A program made the translations under genes and the position numbers. From Bacteroidales bacterium (GTDB lineage: Bacteria > Bacteroidota > Bacteroidia > Bacteroidales > WCHB1-69): DNA of 59,592 nucleotides. The stretch is from the NCBI GenBank assembly GCA_023229985.1, contig JALNYF010000005.1:1-59592 (forward strand), written 5' to 3'. The notes beneath the pieces are model-generated. The model was not told the DNA's origin, ran no database searches, and saw only the letters and a list, made by a program, of their open reading frames with translations. Positions within the stretch are counted from its first letter, which is position 1; each line of letters starts with the position of its first letter. Positions 8,315 through 15,552 of this stretch are shown here, in pieces.

Positions 8315-8317
8315 AAT

Positions 8318-8752
8318 ATGCCAACCGAACCGATTCCTTTTCATTTTAAGTTTTCCATCCCGATTCAGATTAAAATGAGCGATTTGGACCCATTTGCCCA
8401 CGTCAATAACGGCGTTCAATGCAATTATTTTGATTACGGCAGAAGTTGCTATTTTGAGTGCGTTTTGGGCGAAGCCATCAACTGGTTGACCGTTGATTTG
8501 GTGCTGGTTCACGTGGGCTTGGATTTCAAAAGTCCGATTAAATTTCACGATCAAATCGTCTGCGACACCACGGTTTATGAATTGGGAAACAAGAGTTTTC
8601 AAATGATGCAGCAGTTGCGGTGCAGTAATACCGGCATTGTCAAGAGTACGTGCCACAGCGTAATGGCCGGCTTTGACCGCCAAACCGAGCGTTCCATTCC
8701 GATTCAGGAAAAGTATAAAAAGCTGCTTAATGAGTTTGAAAAAGAGGGATAG
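8318..8752 (+). CDS. Acyl-CoA thioesterase, hotdog fold (4-hydroxybenzoyl-CoA thioesterase family)
   Basis: A 144-residue single-domain hotdog protein. The family signature SDLDPFAHVNNGVQCNYFDYGR lies near residue 23: the aspartate of DPFAHVNN and the following helix match the 4HBT/YbgC group, which hydrolyses acyl-CoA thioesters. The physiological substrate cannot be told from sequence. It is the last gene of the gatE operon and ends 52 bp before the convergent arsA gene. No terminator hairpin is obvious between them. Confidence 0.85.
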   Translation: MPTEPIPFHFKFSIPIQIKMSDLDPFAHVNNGVQCNYFDYGRSCYFECVLGEAINWLTVDLVLVHVGLDFKSPIKFHDQIVCDTTVYELGNKSFQMMQQLRCSNTGIVKSTCHSVMAGFDRQTERSIPIQEKYKKLLNEFEKEG

Positions 8753-8804
8753 TATTCGACCTTTGGGTAATATTTTATCGATATCACTGTTCGGAATAGT
8801 CCCA

Positions 8805-10520
8805 CTAAATATCTTGCCATGCAATGATTGCAGTATTTCCTTTTGATAATACATTGACTTTATTAATCCATTGTATTTCGCTTTGAGCCTTAGCTTTCAA
8901 AAATGAATTGGTCGTGTTGGTAAGTAAAAGACTTGCGTTCACTACCCACCATTTATTGGTAATTCCTGCACGTTGTAAATCTGCTTGCAAACGTTCTGCT
9001 TCAAATACGGGAGTGGCTTCCGGGAGGGTTACAATGACTACTTCAGTTTCCTGATTGTTGCGTAATCGGGGTAATAGATTTTTCACGGCAGGAGTTATAT
9101 TACCTTGTGTTCGTTCAACTTCGTGGTGGTAACTTTGCGTCGAGTCTAACAATAATAACGTATGACCGGTTGGCGCAGTGTCAATAACTACTACTTGATT
9201 GTCGGCTTGCGCAACAATTTCTGCAAAAGCATTGAATATAGCTATCTCTTGCGTGCAGGGTGAACGTAAATCTTCTTCAATATAACTTAAATCGGCATCG
9301 CCTAAAGATTGACGTGCTTTATCCAATATCTTTTTTTGATATTCTGACAGAACATTTTTTTCATCTATATGGCGAACAGTAATACCGGTCACCTTTGTAT
9401 TAATGAATGCAAGGTGATTGGCGGGATCAGTGGTGGTTAACAAGACATCTACACCCTTTTTTGCCAAGCCTCGTGCAATATTCCCTGCAATGGTTGTTTT
9501 CCCAACTCCGCCTTTCCCCATCGTGAAAATCACACGCTTACCGGAAGTGTATAAATCGTTAATCAGGTCATCTTCTGTTTTGAATTGCATTTTTTGTTCA
9601 ATTTTCGCAGGGATGACTTCACTCTTATCGCTTGTCAGCATATTGCGGATATTATTGATCCCTGTCATACTGTAAGAACGCAATGGTACATAGTAAATGT
9701 GCATTTTTGATAAAGCGACAGGGTGATTTTTTAGTGCATTCTGTTGACGATTGTACAAGGCTTTAGAAACAGCATCAGTTATAACGAATGATTCCAACAC
9801 CCCATTAATAATTAAGTGGTGTGATTCTATATTGATATCGTTGAGTTCTCTTGCAGAACGTTCTACCTCTTTGAGTGGGGTTTCTTCGGGGCGACTGACG
9901 AAAAAGAGGGTTGTCTGTTGTGGGTCGGAAAGTGTTGCAACAGCTTGCTTGTAGATTTCTTTTCGTTCTTCCAATCCGGATAATTGTCCGAGGCATGACG
10001 CACCTGTTGTGTTTTCGGCAATAAATGTGTCCCACGCTGACGGAAGTTGTAACATTCGCAAGGTATGTCCAGTAGGCGCAGTATCGAAAATGATATGGTC
10101 GTAGTATTGACGTTTCTCCTCGTTGGTAATTACATCTGAAAACTCATTAAATGCAGCAATCTCAACTGTACAAGAACCCGAAAGTTGTTCTTCCATGTTT
10201 GTAATTACGCTTTCAGGCAGTAAGCCACGGTAAGGAGAAATTACTTTTTCACGATATTCGGCAGCAGCTTGTTCGGGGTTAAGATTCACAACGGTCAGGT
10301 TGGGAACTTCATCAATAGCTGTACCTTTGTTGTTGAATTCCATGCCGAAAACATCTTGTAAATTGGAGGCTGGGTCGGTGCTGACAAGTAATATCTTTTT
10401 CCCACTATCAGCTAAATTGATTGCGGTTGCACAGGCTACGGAAGTTTTTCCCACACCTCCTTTCCCTGTGTAAAAAATGTATTTCGAAAATGCTTGTTCA
10501 GAAGGACTGAATTTTATCAT
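8805..10520 (-). CDS. arsA: Arsenical pump-driving ATPase ArsA
   Basis: A cytoplasmic ATPase that powers arsenite or antimonite efflux when bound to a membrane carrier. The 571 residues form the classic duplicated structure. The first P-loop, GKGGVGKTS, is at 19-27 and the second, GKGGVGKTT, at 335-343. Each half has a DTAPTGHTL signal-transduction motif (146-154 and 447-455). Cysteines 117, 176 and 422 sit where the metalloid-binding cysteines of E. coli ArsA (113, 172, 422) are expected, two of them in matching SC/PC-TxEIAxFN contexts. It is the last gene of the ars operon, 111 bases after arsD. A palindrome like the arsR operator lies 17 bases before the ATG, so it may also have separate expression. 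Its classical partner ArsB is absent; Acr3 is the likely carrier. Confidence 0.96.
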   Translation of the reverse strand: MIKFSPSEQAFSKYIFYTGKGGVGKTSVACATAINLADSGKKILLVSTDPASNLQDVFGMEFNNKGTAIDEVPNLTVVNLNPEQAAAEYREKVISPYRGLLPESVITNMEEQLSGSCTVEIAAFNEFSDVITNEEKRQYYDHIIFDTAPTGHTLRMLQLPSAWDTFIAENTTGASCLGQLSGLEERKEIYKQAVATLSDPQQTTLFFVSRPEETPLKEVERSARELNDINIESHHLIINGVLESFVITDAVSKALYNRQQNALKNHPVALSKMHIYYVPLRSYSMTGINNIRNMLTSDKSEVIPAKIEQKMQFKTEDDLINDLYTSGKRVIFTMGKGGVGKTTIAGNIARGLAKKGVDVLLTTTDPANHLAFINTKVTGITVRHIDEKNVLSEYQKKILDKARQSLGDADLSYIEEDLRSPCTQEIAIFNAFAEIVAQADNQVVVIDTAPTGHTLLLLDSTQSYHHEVERTQGNITPAVKNLLPRLRNNQETEVVIVTLPEATPVFEAERLQADLQRAGITNKWWVVNASLLLTNTTNSFLKAKAQSEIQWINKVNVLSKGNTAIIAWQDI

Positions 10521-10537
10521 ATTTTTATAATTTGTTT

Positions 10538-10555
10538 GTTCGTAAAATTACGAGT
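10538..10555. promoter_or_regulatory. Candidate ArsR operator upstream of arsA
   Basis: GTTCGTA-AAAT-TACGAGT on the plus strand has the same architecture as the palindrome upstream of arsR: TTCGTA half-sites with a 4-base spacer (five bp of perfect dyad, TCGTA/TACGA). It lies in the arsD-arsA gap, just before the arsA start. A TAATTTTA sequence overlapping it on the minus strand could be a degenerate -7 box. Confidence 0.5.
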
Positions 10556-10631
10556 TATTTTAGCACAAAAGAAACACGATATGCATCGTAATATTCTTAT
10601 GTCTGTCAAGTTCTTCTTTACTAGTAAAATG

Positions 10632-10964
10632 TTATTGTTTCTTAATGGTCAATTCATCTTCCGAAATACCAACCCATTCGGCAATTTGTTGGTTGCTTGG
10701 GTAAGCATCTATCACCGAGATTTCGCCGTCAACGGTTGTCACAGGTAATTTTTCCGCCCCTTCTTTCATCAGAAAATCATTCACGACTTTGGTGCTGACA
10801 TACACTTGCGGATGATCTCGCAGGTTATAACGTTCAATCACGATCCCTTTTCGCTTGAGCGTTTCAATGACGACGGCAATACGCATTAATTCGGGATCGA
10901 TGTTTACCCCACATAAGCCTGTCGGACAACACAGTGCAGGGTCGTAAATTCTAAGTGTTTTCAT
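10632..10964 (-). CDS. arsD: Arsenite metallochaperone ArsD
   Basis: ArsD passes arsenite from thiols to ArsA. The 110-residue protein, read from the MKTLRIYDPA start, has Cys12, Cys13 and Cys18 in ALCCPTGLCG, exactly the three metalloid-binding cysteines of the E. coli protein. The C-terminal vicinal cysteine pairs of the E. coli protein are missing, which is common and harmless for chaperone function. An upstream in-frame ATG at 10982 would overlap the thioredoxin gene and add six non-conserved residues, so the internal start 7 bp after that gene is preferred. It lies directly in front of arsA, its partner. Confidence 0.93.
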   Translation of the reverse strand: MKTLRIYDPALCCPTGLCGVNIDPELMRIAVVIETLKRKGIVIERYNLRDHPQVYVSTKVVNDFLMKEGAEKLPVTTVDGEISVIDAYPSNQQIAEWVGISEDELTIKKQ

Positions 10965-10971
10965 CATTTTA

Positions 10972-11208
10972 TTATTGAACATGAAACAACTCTTTTATTT
11001 CTTTTTCAGAAGGCACATAACCTTTGATTTTCACTTCGCCATCAATGACCACAGCAGGCAGTGACATTACGTTATACTTGACGATTTCTAAAATATCTTG
11101 TTCTTTTCGTATTGAAGCATCGATATTATTTTCTTTGATTACTTTTTCAACGATTTCGTATGTTTTCTTACAATTGGGACAACCTGTTCCTAAAATTTCA
11201 ACTTTCAT
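10972..11208 (-). CDS. Small thioredoxin-fold protein (CPNC, redox-active disulfide protein 2 family)
   Basis: A 78-residue cytoplasmic mini-thioredoxin with no signal peptide. The redox motif CPNC is at Cys10-Cys13 (ILGTGCPNCKK), and the expected cis-proline is Pro51 in MSLPAVVIDG. It belongs to the small archaeal/bacterial disulfide proteins resembling glutaredoxin-sized thioredoxins. It lies between arsG and arsD, 10 bp after arsG. Together with arsG and arsF it suggests an electron path from cytoplasmic thiols to the periplasm; it could also reduce arsenate or recycle ArsM. These roles are inference from context. Confidence 0.88.
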   Translation of the reverse strand: MKVEILGTGCPNCKKTYEIVEKVIKENNIDASIRKEQDILEIVKYNVMSLPAVVIDGEVKIKGYVPSEKEIKELFHVQ

Positions 11209-11218
11209 ATTATTATTT

Positions 11219-11920
11219 TTAATTGATATTGACGATGATATAATAAATTCCTACACCGATGAAAATGGCAGAAACAATCCATTTAAACCATTTCTCAAAG
11301 GATTTCATGCCGGAATAAAATTTTCCGACATTAGAAACGCTGTAAGCCAACAACCATGCAACAATTATTACCGGCAGTCCGGTTGCAAAAGCATACACAA
11401 TAGGTAATAACAATCCTTCGGAACTTGCCAACGTGAGAGGAATCAGTCCTCCAAAATAGAGGATGGCACCATAAGGACAAAAAGCCAACGCAAATAAAGC
11501 TCCCAAAAGGAAAGCATTCAGATAGTTGCGTTTCATCTTTCGTTCTCCAATTTTTGAAGTCAATTTGCCCAAAGAGGGTATAGTAAATTTGAAAATATCC
11601 AGCATAAAAATGCCAATGACGACGAGTGCAATGCCAATCCAAAGACCGTCAATTTGTTGAACCCATCGTGCGATGTGGAATTTGCTTGCACCGAAATAGA
11701 TAAGGCCGGCCAAGGCAGTATAACTAAAAATTCGCCCAAGCGTATAGAACAAACCATTAAACAAGACTCTTCGTTTATCTGTAATTTCTTTACTCAAGTA
11801 TGCTGTGGCGGTAATGTTCATTGCTAAAGGGCAAGGACTTATCGCGGTCATTATTCCCAAAATAAATGCCGTGAGTAGCGGAATATTTGAGCTATCGGCT
11901 AATTGTTGTAGATATTCCAT
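11219..11920 (-). CDS. arsG: ArsG-family CcdA/DsbD-like membrane protein
   Basis: A 233-residue inner-membrane protein with about six transmembrane helices. Two cysteines placed like the redox pair of CcdA/DsbD-beta are visible: Cys30 in ISPCPLAMN (first helix) and Cys148 in LAFCPYGAI (mid-protein helix). Proteins of this type are annotated ArsG, a permease linked in Shewanella to efflux of trivalent aromatic aminoarsenicals alongside ArsE and ArsF. The cysteine pair makes a thiol-electron shuttle an equally good reading. The gene abuts arsF with no gap. No arsE is seen in the operon. Direct evidence for substrate is lacking. Confidence 0.82.
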   Translation of the reverse strand: MEYLQQLADSSNIPLLTAFILGIMTAISPCPLAMNITATAYLSKEITDKRRVLFNGLFYTLGRIFSYTALAGLIYFGASKFHIARWVQQIDGLWIGIALVVIGIFMLDIFKFTIPSLGKLTSKIGERKMKRNYLNAFLLGALFALAFCPYGAILYFGGLIPLTLASSEGLLLPIVYAFATGLPVIIVAWLLAYSVSNVGKFYSGMKSFEKWFKWIVSAIFIGVGIYYIIVNIN

Positions 11921-12352
11921 CTATTTTGTTATTCTTTTATTTATTTCTTCTTTGATTTGATTTTGCAATGACTGTGGGTTGTCAATTGCGGTGGCAAACG
12001 CTTGCTCGGTGATGTCGACAAAATCTTCACCTTTGGCGATAATCAGTGCATTCCACGACACTTCGTATTTTTCAGCTAAAGATTCGTTGGCTTTGTCACT
12101 TATATCAATTTCTAAAAACTGCACTTTGTCTTTACCTGCGTACTCTTGAGCAACGGTTTTGGCTATATCGCCGACGGCAATACAGGTTTTGCAGCGCTGT
12201 TTCCCGTGAAAATAATACACAAATACTGTCGAAGGATCGGAAACGGTAGTTTGTTCTGCCGTCGCTGTTTCGTTATTTCCCGTTTTGGGTTCATTTTGCT
12301 TACAACCTGCAAGGAGTGCGATAAGCAATAGAATGAAAGTTGCTTTTTTCAT
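11921..12352 (-). CDS. arsF: ArsF-family thioredoxin-like lipoprotein
   Basis: A 143-residue lipoprotein. The lipobox is LLAGC with Cys17 as the acylated residue, followed by a 25-residue polar linker. The thioredoxin-like domain carries Cys54-Lys-Thr-Cys57 in GKQRCKTCIAVG, and later segments resemble the fold's second half (EKYEVSWNALIIAKGED). It should sit on the periplasmic face of a membrane. The family name ArsF comes from the nitroarsenical reduction system arsEFG. It overlaps the acr3 stop by 4 bp (ATGA) and runs straight into arsG. The combination of CxxC lipoprotein and CcdA-like protein implies a redox couple; which substrate it reduces is not visible. Confidence 0.8.
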   Translation of the reverse strand: MKKATFILLLIALLAGCKQNEPKTGNNETATAEQTTVSDPSTVFVYYFHGKQRCKTCIAVGDIAKTVAQEYAGKDKVQFLEIDISDKANESLAEKYEVSWNALIIAKGEDFVDITEQAFATAIDNPQSLQNQIKEEINKRITK

Positions 12353-13434
12353 AATGAATTGATTTGATGGTTTTTGTTAAAATATTTTCGTTTAAGCCAA
12401 AGGGCTATGTTTACCAAAATAATGAGAGCAGGAACTTCGACCAACGGACCAATAACGCCAGCAAATGCCTGTCCGCTGTTGATTCCGAACACACCGATTG
12501 CGACAGCAATGGCCAATTCAAAATTGTTTCCGGCAGCAGTAAAAGACACAGCGGCATCCTGTTCGTAATTTGCACCCATTTTTTTACCTATAAAGAAACT
12601 AACCAAAAACATCACTCCAAAGTAAATGAGTAACGGAATGGCTATGCGAATCACATCAAACGGAATTTTTACTATCAATTCCCCTTTAAGACTGAACATC
12701 AGAACGATGGTAAAGAGTAATGCAATCAGTGTAACGGGCGAAATAAAAGGAATAAACTTTTTCCAAAACCATTCTTCGCCTTTTATCTTTACCAAAACAA
12801 GTTGGCTTAACAAGCCCAGAGCAAAAGGAATGCCTAGATAAATACCTACACTTTTAGCAATTTCACCAATGGTAATATTGACTTTCTGCCCCGAAATACC
12901 GAATAAGGGCAATAATACGGATACAAAAAAATAGACATAGAGACTGTAAAATAAGACTTGAAAGATACTGTTGAGGGCAACCAATCCTGCCGCATATTCA
13001 CGGTTTCCACCTGAAAGTTCGTTCCACACAATCACCATGGCGATGCATCGTGCCGATCCGATAAGTATCAGTCCGACCATATATTCGGGATAATCGTGCA
13101 AAAACAAAACCGCTAAAGCAAACATCAATAGTGGTCCAATAATCCAATTAAGCAACAGCGAAACTCCAAGTATTTTTTTGTTGCGAAATACGCCGCTCAT
13201 TTGGTTATAACGGACTTTTGCCAAGGGTGGATACATCATCAGAATTAAACCGATTGCCAAAGGAATGTTGGTTGTTCCGCTTGACATCGCGTTGATGCTA
13301 TCGGATATGGAAGGACAAAAATACCCTACAGAAACACCGATTGCCATCCCGATAAATATCCAAAGAGTGAGATAACGGTCTAAAAAACCAAGCCGCTTGC
13401 GCTCGGCAGTGGGATTACAATCATTTATGCTCAT
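12349..13434 (-). CDS. acr3: ACR3-family arsenite efflux transporter
   Basis: A 361-residue integral membrane carrier of about ten helices that expels arsenite. The conserved cysteine needed for transport is Cys130 in GSARCIAMVIVWNELSGGN. A second conserved block near residue 310 reads AAGNNFELAIAVAIG with GPLVEVPALI after it; the asparagines and glutamates here are typical of ACR3. It starts 23 bp after arsM, and its last codons overlap arsF. With arsA and arsD in the same operon it probably works as an ATP-driven pump, an inference because ArsA is best studied with ArsB. Confidence 0.95.
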   Translation of the reverse strand: MSINDCNPTAERKRLGFLDRYLTLWIFIGMAIGVSVGYFCPSISDSINAMSSGTTNIPLAIGLILMMYPPLAKVRYNQMSGVFRNKKILGVSLLLNWIIGPLLMFALAVLFLHDYPEYMVGLILIGSARCIAMVIVWNELSGGNREYAAGLVALNSIFQVLFYSLYVYFFVSVLLPLFGISGQKVNITIGEIAKSVGIYLGIPFALGLLSQLVLVKIKGEEWFWKKFIPFISPVTLIALLFTIVLMFSLKGELIVKIPFDVIRIAIPLLIYFGVMFLVSFFIGKKMGANYEQDAAVSFTAAGNNFELAIAVAIGVFGINSGQAFAGVIGPLVEVPALIILVNIALWLKRKYFNKNHQINSL

Positions 13435-13457
13435 ATAGTCACCTATCTATTCTACTT

Positions 13458-14285
13458 TTAACAACAAACGGAACTGCAACAACAATCTTGTTTTTCAGCG
13501 TAAACTGTTATGCTGAAAATAATTGGTCGAATTTTATATGCCATTATTTCATCACTTGTAAGGTACTTTTGCAAAATTTCGTCAGGCAGTATAATTGGAT
13601 TTTCTTTTTGCAGTGTAATATTTTTAAAACATGTTTGTTCAATATATTTTAAATATTCCTTTTTCTGACATGCTCCTGCCACGCAACCTGCGTACATTTC
13701 GGCGGCTTCTTGTATCTTTTTGGGAAGTTCGCCCGCAAGCACCACATCGGAAATACTGAAATGCCCGCCGACTTTCAACACTCTGTATATCTCTTTGAAA
13801 ATGGCTTGTTTGTTTGGGACAAGGTTGAGTACGCAATTACTTATCACTACATCAGCACTATTGTCACTTACAGGCATATTGTCAATGTCGCCCTGCCTAA
13901 ATTCTACATTATTAAAGCCTCGCTTTTCAGCATTGAGACGTGCTTTTTCTATCATAGCAGGGGTAAAATCTATACCAATCACTTTACCTGTTTCACCTGT
14001 TTCTGCTCTTGCTACAAAGCAATCATTTCCTGCTCCGCTACCTAAATCTATGACTACATCGCCTTTTTTGATTTTAGCAAATTGTGTCGGTAGCCCGCAA
14101 CCTAAACCTAAATCGGCATCAGGATTGTAGCCCTCCATGTCTTTGTAATCTTCGCTCATAATATTATATACTTCGGTGGAGCAACAACCCGAACCGCAGC
14201 CGCAGCTTCCATTTTCTTTATCCTGCAAAGCAATTTCACTATATTTTTGCTTTACCATTTTTTTGATTTCTTCTTCGCTTTTCAT
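13458..14285 (-). CDS. arsM: Arsenite S-adenosylmethionine methyltransferase ArsM
   Basis: This enzyme methylates arsenite to mono-, di- and trimethyl forms using SAM. The 275 residues have the SAM-binding motif VVIDLGSGAGND (77-88), with acidic motif II in GIDFTPAMI. Family arsenic-binding cysteines are present: Cys63 (LGLGCGLP), Cys151 (ISNCVLNL) and Cys201 and Cys206 (AGCVAGAC). The N-terminus has an extra cysteine cluster (GSCGCGSGCC) and the C-terminus ends in DCCCSSVCC, as in many bacterial ArsM. It is the second gene of the operon, 61 bp after arsR, with a degenerate operator palindrome in that gap. Methylation under anoxia would yield toxic trivalent methylarsenicals, so a partner for their removal is expected. 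Confidence 0.96.
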   Translation of the reverse strand: MKSEEEIKKMVKQKYSEIALQDKENGSCGCGSGCCSTEVYNIMSEDYKDMEGYNPDADLGLGCGLPTQFAKIKKGDVVIDLGSGAGNDCFVARAETGETGKVIGIDFTPAMIEKARLNAEKRGFNNVEFRQGDIDNMPVSDNSADVVISNCVLNLVPNKQAIFKEIYRVLKVGGHFSISDVVLAGELPKKIQEAAEMYAGCVAGACQKKEYLKYIEQTCFKNITLQKENPIILPDEILQKYLTSDEIMAYKIRPIIFSITVYAEKQDCCCSSVCC

Positions 14286-14299
14286 GATTTTTTTTAATT

Positions 14300-14317
14300 A
14301 TTCGTATTTCGTCGATT
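14300..14317. promoter_or_regulatory. Degenerate ArsR operator upstream of arsM
   Basis: ATTCGTA-TTTC-GTCGATT has one perfect half-site identical to that of the arsR operator and a second half matching at 4 of 7 positions, with the same 4-base spacer. It starts 15 bases before the arsM ATG. Confidence 0.4.
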
Positions 14318-14346
14318 TACTAATAATATGGGTAAAAAAATTTTTA

Positions 14347-14664
14347 TCAACAGGATTCTGCGTTATCTATATCGACTAATAGTGTGTCAAACATTTTTTT
14401 TGCCAATGCCCAATTTTCTTGATTGATACAATATTTTACACATGGAGGATTAATTGTTCCCTTTATTAATTCGGAGTCTTTCAGTTCTTTCAAATGTTGC
14501 GACAATGTACTCTTTGCAATTGGTAAAACCTCTGACATATCGCCGTGGTAGCAACATGTCTGCTTTGCCAACATTTGTAAAATAGCCACCCGAATAGGAT
14601 GCCCGATTGCTTTTGCAAAGCGTGCCAATTGTTCTTGATCATCGGTGAGTTTTTCTTTTGCCAT
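14347..14664 (-). CDS. arsR: ArsR-family arsenite-responsive repressor
   Basis: A 105-residue winged-helix repressor of the ArsR/SmtB family that releases DNA when arsenite binds its cysteines. The recognition helix lies around 52-62 (KSTLSQHLKEL). Candidate As(III) ligands are Cys37 and Cys38 in KQTCCYHGD, at the position of the E. coli CVC motif, plus Cys75, Cys79 and Cys105. The longest frame would start at 14685, but a TAnnTTTG promoter box overlaps that codon, so transcription begins downstream of it. The MAKEKLTDD start at 14664 is therefore chosen. It is the first gene of the ars operon, with an operator-like palindrome 39 bases upstream. Confidence 0.93.
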   Translation of the reverse strand: MAKEKLTDDQEQLARFAKAIGHPIRVAILQMLAKQTCCYHGDMSEVLPIAKSTLSQHLKELKDSELIKGTINPPCVKYCINQENWALAKKMFDTLLVDIDNAESC

Positions 14665-14682
14665 GGTTTTAATTTGAGCGTG

Positions 14683-14690
14683 CAAATATA
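14683..14690 (-). promoter_or_regulatory. Promoter -7 box for the ars operon
   Basis: On the minus strand TATATTTG followed by CACGC matches TAnnTTTG. It lies 18 bases before the arsR ATG at 14664, predicting a short leader. It overlaps the longer alternative start at 14685, which rules that start out. Confidence 0.75.
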
Positions 14691-14702
14691 CAATTTTTTT
14701 TA

Positions 14703-14720
14703 ATTCGTAATAATACGAAT
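14703..14720. promoter_or_regulatory. ArsR operator (perfect palindrome)
   Basis: ATTCGTA-ATAA-TACGAAT is a perfect 7-bp inverted repeat with a 4-base spacer, typical of ArsR/SmtB sites. It spans 13 to 30 bases upstream of the -7 box and so covers the -33 region, where bound repressor would block RNA polymerase. Confidence 0.8.
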
Positions 14721-14974
14721 AGTTTTTTTTATGATTTTTACAAAAAATTTCAATGCCAACAATAAATAGCCGAAAATAAGAATAATACTAATAATAATTT
14801 TGTATCGGGCGGGCAAGGTGAAATCGCTCTATTCTTGCACTAAGATTGTTGATATAATATTCTTGTCCGCTGAATGAAGAGCTATTATCAAGCAAAACAG
14901 AGCATCCTCAACCCGAAGGTTCCAATGTTTGTATAAAAAAATCAAAAATAGAGGTTAAAATTAGAGTTGAAAGC
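14721..14974. other. Intergenic region without recognised features
   Basis: The stretch lies between the ars promoter and the 3' end of the acetyltransferase gene. The left half is AT-rich; the right half is more balanced (GGGCGGGCAAGG near 14808). I see no open frame of note, tRNA or terminator hairpin. The acetyltransferase group presumably ends somewhere here. Confidence 0.5.
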
Positions 14975-15514
14975 TCATTTCTTCCCCAGTAATTTCTCAA
15001 AAGCCATCCGCTCGCCTTGGGCGTATAATATTTTTCCACAATATGTAAATCCCATCTTTTCAAAAATTTTCAACATGTAGAAATTATCAAAGTTAGTGTC
15101 AACTTTAAAACTCATGATGCCTTTTCCAACACTCAGATTGATAACATTTTGCATAAATTGCGTGGCGATGCCGTGTCGCTTGGCTTCGTCGGCAACTGCC
15201 AACCGATGAACCACTACGTAGGGTTGCCCACTCAGCCATTCGCCTTCTAATTCGTTGTATGCCGGTTCGCCGTCAAATACGACCGCACCGTAGGCAATGA
15301 TCACTTCGTCTTGCGTCAGCACGTAACCGAAACCCTTCTCAATGTCAGCTGTAATGTGATCCGGCAGGGGATAATTCTCGTCCCACTGTTGCTTCTTTTC
15401 CCGAAACATCTGCGCTTTTGCCTGCAAAATTATCTCCCAAATTCTATCCACATCTTGCAAATTCGCTTCCCGAAATTGAAGTTTCGAATGTGATACCATC
15501 ATTTTATCTATCAT
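14975..15514 (-). CDS. GNAT family N-acetyltransferase
   Basis: A single GNAT domain of about 179 residues. The acetyl-CoA-binding region reads VVHRLAVADEAKRHGIATQFMQ, in which RHGIAT is the R/Q-x-x-G-x-A/G turn (shown in part). A C-terminal block, NFYMLKIFEKMGFTYCG, is typical of the fold's last helix and strand. The full open frame begins at 15574, which overlaps the end of the M6 protease gene by 22 bases and adds a non-conserved hydrophobic stretch. Internal ATGs at 15514, 15502 and 15499 are likelier; 15514 is chosen without strong evidence. Acceptor substrate is unknown. It is the last gene of a long minus-strand group. Confidence 0.8.
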   Translation of the reverse strand: MIDKMMVSHSKLQFREANLQDVDRIWEIILQAKAQMFREKKQQWDENYPLPDHITADIEKGFGYVLTQDEVIIAYGAVVFDGEPAYNELEGEWLSGQPYVVVHRLAVADEAKRHGIATQFMQNVINLSVGKGIMSFKVDTNFDNFYMLKIFEKMGFTYCGKILYAQGERMAFEKLLGKK

Positions 15515-15552
15515 AACGAAAGAGTCATCTGTGACGATTGAAAACAGAAATA

